Assembly (NCBI GenBank): GCA_937899645.1
Contig: CALCCD010000129.1
Coordinates: 22,882 to 86,881, forward strand
Reading direction: 5' to 3'
Length of the DNA: 64,000 nt
From: an uncultured cyanobacterium
GTDB lineage: Bacteria; Cyanobacteriota; Cyanobacteriia; Cyanobacteriales; Geitlerinemataceae
Shown: one piece after another, positions 60,611 to 64,000 of the stretch
How positions within the stretch are numbered: position 1 is the first letter of the stretch
How the letters are laid out: each line of letters begins with the position of its first letter
Made by a program: the position numbers and the translations under genes
The notes under the pieces: generated by a model
What the model was told of the DNA's origin: nothing
Databases searched by the model: none
The model's input: the letters and a program-made list of their open reading frames with translations, nothing else

Positions 60611-63600
60611 ATGATTCCCCGTCTACTGCGCCTCTCGAATTTCTTTAGCTACCGCGATGCGACGCTGGATTTTTCCGGTCTGAATACCGCCTGTATTTGT
60701 GGCGAAAATGGTGCGGGAAAATCGTCGCTACTCGAGGCGATTTCCTGGAGTGTTTGGGGCAAAACCCGCGCCTCGAGCGAAGACGAAATTATCAGCATCG
60801 GCGAGCGAGAAACCCGCGTCGATTTTACATTTGAATCCCAGGGACAGGGATTTCGGATCGTGCGATCGCGCTGTCGCGGGCAGGCCAGCTCGCTAGAATT
60901 TCAGGTAGAGACGCCGCTGGGCTTCCGGGCGATTACGGCCAAGGGTACGAAGGCAACGCAGAAGAAAATACTCGAAACGCTCAATCTCGACTACGAGACG
61001 TTTGTGAATTCGGCCTACCTACGGCAAGGGCGCGCCGACGAGTTTATGCTCAAGCGCCCGAACGAGCGTAAAAAGGTGCTAGCCGACTTGCTGAAGCTCG
61101 ATCGCTACGAAGTCCTGGCGAAGCGGGCGCGCGAGGTCATGAAACAAGCGAAAGTCGAAGCGGAAGCGCTCGATCGCCAGCTCGAAGAACTGAAAATTAA
61201 GGCCGCCGACCTGGACGATACGGCGGAGGAAATCGCCGCTACTGAAGACACGATCGCCGCGCTCCGAAAACAGCAGCAAAGCGACACCGAGCGCACCGGC
61301 CAACTGCGCGATCGTCTCACCCAGCGTCAGGGCTGGCTACAGCGCCAGACTTGGCTAACCGAGCAGCTCGAAACCAACACCCGCGATCGCGCCCGCAACG
61401 CCGCCGACCTCGATCGCACCCGCGCCCGTCAAGCTCAGCTCGCGCAACTGCTCGATCGCGCCCCGCAAATCGAAGCTGCCCTGGCCGACTACGAGCGCCT
61501 GGGTAAAGAGCTCGCCGAATCCGATCGTCGCTTTTACGAACACCAGCAGCTCCAGACCCGCCGCCACGACCTCGCGACTCAGCTCGATCGTCAGCTCGCC
61601 GATGCCCAGCGCCAGTTTCAGATCGTCCGCGCCGACCTCGATGCCCTCGAGCGCCAGCTCGCCGAGGCGCAAAAGGTCGCCCAGCGCGGCGACGGCCTGA
61701 CGGAACCCAACGAGCGATTGACCGCCGCGCGCGATCGTCTCAAGCAGCTCGATCGCCTGCAAACCGAGGTCGCGCCCCTGGAGCAGCGCCGCCAGCAGCT
61801 GGACACCCAGCGCGATCGCCTGCGCGTCCAGCTCGAGTCCCAGCGCGATCGTCGCCGCGAACAGATCGCCCAGCTCTCCGGCCACGACGCCCGCCGTCAG
61901 AAGCTCACCGTCCAGCTTCAGGGTTTGGCCGACTCCCTCGGCAACCTGGAGAACAAGCAAGTTTATTTTCACCGCGTCCAGGAAAAGGGCGTCGAGCGGC
62001 GCAGCTTCCTCGAGCGGCTCCAGGCGCAGGCGTCGGAGTGCAAGCAGCAAATCGAGGAATTCGAGCGTAAGGTGAGCTTGCTCGACGAGCCCGACGCGCT
62101 CTGCCCGCTCTGCGATCGCCCGCTGGACGGCCAACACTGGCAGCACGTCTCCGAAAAGCACGCCCGCGATCGCAAAGCGCTCAACAACCGGCTCTGGCTA
62201 CTCGGCGAACAAATCGCCACCGCCCGCCGCGAAATCGACGTGTTGCGCCAGGAATATCGCAGCGTCCAGCACGGCCTGAAGCCCTACGACGCCCTACGCG
62301 AAAAGCGCGGCCAGCTCCAGGCACAGCTCGAAGCCTGCCAAACCGACGCCGATCGCCTCGCGCAGCTCCAGACCGAAGCCGACGCGATCGCGACACAGCT
62401 CCAAACCAACGACTACGCTCCCGAACTTCAGGTCGAGCTGCAGACTTTGACGATCCAGCTCGAAACCCACGCCTACGACGAGCGCGACCACGCCCTGGTT
62501 CGCAGCGAAGTCGAAAGCCTGCGCTGGGTGGACATCGAGCGCGCCAAAATCGAGCAGGCGGAACGGACGATCGCCCATCTGAACCAGCGCCGCCCCGAGC
62601 TGGTCGCCGAACGCGATCGCCTGTCGCAAGTCTGCGAGACCCTGCCCGTCGAGTCCGAGTTCGCCCGCGATCTCGCCGAACTCGATCGCCAGCTCGCCGA
62701 ACTGGCCTACAGCGCCGACAAGCACAACGAACTCCGCCAACAGGTCAACAGCGCGCGCGGCATCTTCTCCGACGCCGAAGCCCTCGAGTCCGCCCGCAGC
62801 GAGCAGCCGCAATTGGCCGAGTCGATCGCGGCGATCGACTCGCAAATCGCCAACCGAGACCGCGAGCGCCAAACCCTGACCGATCGGCAAACCGAAATCG
62901 CCGAACAGCTCGCCGCGCAACAAACCGAGTGCCCCGACCCCGCCGCCGACATCGCGACCCTCGATCGGCAAATGCAGGAGCGCCGCGCTGAAATCGAGCG
63001 CCAGCTCTCCCACCTCGGACGCCTCCAGCAACAAAGCCACCAGCTCGAACAGCTCACCACCCAAATCGACGCCCGCCGCAGCGAAATCGACGCCTTGCGC
63101 TACCGCCAGCGCCTGCACGCCGAACTCGATCGCGCCTTCGGCAAAAACGGCCTTCAGGCACTGACGATCGAAACCGTCCTGCCTCAGCTCGAAGCCGAAA
63201 CCAACCGCCTGCTCGCCCGCCTCAGCGGCAACCAGCTCCACGTCCAGTTCGTGACCCAAAAAGCCCGCAAGCGATCGCGCGCCAAGTCCTCACGATCTTC
63301 CAAGCCCTCGAAGTCTAACGGCAAAACCGCCACGCTCCAAGCCATCGCCGACGCTCCGATCGAGACCCTAGAAATCTTTATCGCCGACACCCAGGGAACC
63401 CGCGCCTACGAGACCTACTCCGGCGGCGAAGCGTTCCGCATCAATTTCTCGATCCGGCTGGCGCTATCGCGGCTGCTCGCCCAGCGATCCGGCGCATCGC
63501 TCCAGCTCCTCATCGTCGATGAAGGCTTCGGGACACAGGACGAGCGGGGGCGCGAGCGGCTGGTGTCGGCGATCGAGGCGATCGCCAGCGATTTCGCCTG

Positions 63601-63703
63601 CATCCTTGCAGTAACGCACATCCCCAGTCTGAAAGAGGCCTTTCAAACGCGCATCGAAGTCACCAAATCTAGCCAGGGTTCACAAATCCAGCTCGTCACC
63701 TAA
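60611..63703 (+). CDS. sbcC: Nuclease subunit SbcC (Rad50-like)
   Basis: ATPase subunit of the SbcCD (Rad50-Mre11-like) nuclease that processes hairpins and protein-blocked DNA ends. 1030 residues. The N-terminal Walker A is GENGAGKSS at 31-39, with the Q-loop region LRQGRADEFMLKRPNERK. Two very long coiled coils (about 170-460 and 520-860) flank the zinc hook CPLC at 498-501. C-terminal signature YSGGEAFRINFSIRLALS near 936-953 and Walker B LLIVDEGFGTQD at 966-977. Complete. SbcD is not adjacent, unlike in many bacteria. Confidence 0.95.
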   Translation: MIPRLLRLSNFFSYRDATLDFSGLNTACICGENGAGKSSLLEAISWSVWGKTRASSEDEIISIGERETRVDFTFESQGQGFRIVRSRCRGQASSLEFQVETPLGFRAITAKGTKATQKKILETLNLDYETFVNSAYLRQGRADEFMLKRPNERKKVLADLLKLDRYEVLAKRAREVMKQAKVEAEALDRQLEELKIKAADLDDTAEEIAATEDTIAALRKQQQSDTERTGQLRDRLTQRQGWLQRQTWLTEQLETNTRDRARNAADLDRTRARQAQLAQLLDRAPQIEAALADYERLGKELAESDRRFYEHQQLQTRRHDLATQLDRQLADAQRQFQIVRADLDALERQLAEAQKVAQRGDGLTEPNERLTAARDRLKQLDRLQTEVAPLEQRRQQLDTQRDRLRVQLESQRDRRREQIAQLSGHDARRQKLTVQLQGLADSLGNLENKQVYFHRVQEKGVERRSFLERLQAQASECKQQIEEFERKVSLLDEPDALCPLCDRPLDGQHWQHVSEKHARDRKALNNRLWLLGEQIATARREIDVLRQEYRSVQHGLKPYDALREKRGQLQAQLEACQTDADRLAQLQTEADAIATQLQTNDYAPELQVELQTLTIQLETHAYDERDHALVRSEVESLRWVDIERAKIEQAERTIAHLNQRRPELVAERDRLSQVCETLPVESEFARDLAELDRQLAELAYSADKHNELRQQVNSARGIFSDAEALESARSEQPQLAESIAAIDSQIANRDRERQTLTDRQTEIAEQLAAQQTECPDPAADIATLDRQMQERRAEIERQLSHLGRLQQQSHQLEQLTTQIDARRSEIDALRYRQRLHAELDRAFGKNGLQALTIETVLPQLEAETNRLLARLSGNQLHVQFVTQKARKRSRAKSSRSSKPSKSNGKTATLQAIADAPIETLEIFIADTQGTRAYETYSGGEAFRINFSIRLALSRLLAQRSGASLQLLIVDEGFGTQDERGRERLVSAIEAIASDFACILAVTHIPSLKEAFQTRIEVTKSSQGSQIQLVT

Positions 63704-63756
63704 AGCGAGCCACCGCGCTAGAGTTAAGGGAGAACCAGCACAAACACCTAAAACCC

Positions 63757-63882
63757 ATGCAAGAGATTCCCCAGTGGATGGATTACGTCGCCGTCGGTTT
63801 CGCCGTTCTGATTCTGATTGGCAGTGGCTTTATGGTCTCGAATGGAGCTGTCGAGGCCGAGCGCGATCTCAAGCGTAAGTAA
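63757..63882 (+). CDS. 41-residue single-span membrane protein
   Basis: A small frame with start MQEIPQWMDYVAVGFAVLIL, one predicted membrane span (about residues 10-29) and a charged C-terminus NGAVEAERDLKRK. An AAGGGAGAA sequence lies further upstream than ideal (about 20 bases). Size and layout are like small thylakoid subunits, but the sequence matches none that I know (not PsbM, PsaM, PetN, Ycf12). Codon use looks like the neighbours. Confidence 0.6.
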   Translation: MQEIPQWMDYVAVGFAVLILIGSGFMVSNGAVEAERDLKRK

Positions 63883-63919
63883 GGCCAACATGGTGCATTG
63901 TGACCTGACTCGACCTGGG

Positions 63920-64000
63920 AGAATCTAATCAATGAGACCCTCCCAGCTGATTGACGGACAAAAGTGATTAGAGGAGCTTGTAAAGCCTGACAGTGTGGCG
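63920..64000. repeat. Probable degenerate R1 repeat, copy E, cut by window end
   Basis: AATCTAATCAATGAGACC and CAGCTGATTGACGGACAAAA, then GAGGAGCTTGTAAAGCCT, align with the left and central parts of copies A, B and D, with more divergence. It runs off the end of the window. Confidence 0.45.

Overview
The window is a stretch of cyanobacterial chromosome. It carries cytochrome b6 and subunit IV (petB, petD), a CruF carotenoid hydratase, a PucC/LhaA-type chlorophyll-linked transporter, a phytol-kinase homologue and a HetZ/PatU gene pair. The octamer GCGATCGC (HIP1) recurs throughout, as it does in many cyanobacteria. The DNA is GC-rich. HetZ/PatU suggests a filamentous lineage, but no genus can be named from this sequence alone, and no nif or other heterocyst genes are present. 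There is no prophage, CRISPR array, intact insertion sequence, rRNA or tRNA that I can recognise.

Layout. 1-6.6 kb: petB-petD (minus), then trm1-coaE (overlapping), a TPR protein, a NYN-domain protein and a CHASE3 chemoreceptor. 7-12.5 kb: an MBL-fold protein, a TIGR01777 epimerase, a DedA protein, cysS and a phasin-like protein. 12.5-20.6 kb: a cysteine-cluster protein, a GGDEF protein, a NikL-like/CbiM pair, an orphan FecCD permease, a calcineurin-like phosphoesterase, plsY and a DUF3352 protein. 21-30 kb: a PEP-CTERM/DUF4114 protein, a TPR protein, ribD, an SGNH hydrolase, an AT-rich pentapeptide/membrane protein, an orphan MNT antitoxin with a truncated HEPN remnant, and a SPINDLY-type glycosyltransferase. 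30.5-43.5 kb: mfd, a PIN toxin-antitoxin pair, Uma2 and DUF7734 proteins, cruF, pucC, a tiny secreted cysteine-repeat peptide, a P-loop ATPase, phytol kinase, yidD, recR with an apparent AUC start, a 56-residue zinc-finger protein and a DUF1877 protein. 43.5-53.3 kb: a ProA paralogue lacking its catalytic cysteine, a YqiA esterase, gloB, patU, hetZ, a histidine kinase, ruvA and a GT81 glycosyltransferase. 53.3-64 kb: a Trp-rich membrane protein, a second PEP-CTERM protein, another Uma2 protein, an ABC permease with its GldG-like partner, the canonical proA, sbcC and a 41-residue membrane protein.

Most genes are housekeeping and stand alone or in two-gene units. The recognisable functional pairs are petBD, trm1-coaE, NikL-CbiM, the PIN toxin-antitoxin pair, hetZ-patU and GldF/GldG-like. 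The spaces between genes are rich in small non-autonomous repeats. One family of about 130 bp has CTAG-ended inverted termini and at least four copies plus one likely degenerate copy. Further foldback elements follow the stop codons of cysS, recR and the DUF4114 gene.

The least ordinary items are the recR start codon, the MITE-like repeats, the C-x5-C repeat peptide, the cysteine-less ProA, the truncated HEPN partner and the compositionally mosaic pentapeptide gene. I did not find a clearly new multi-gene system.
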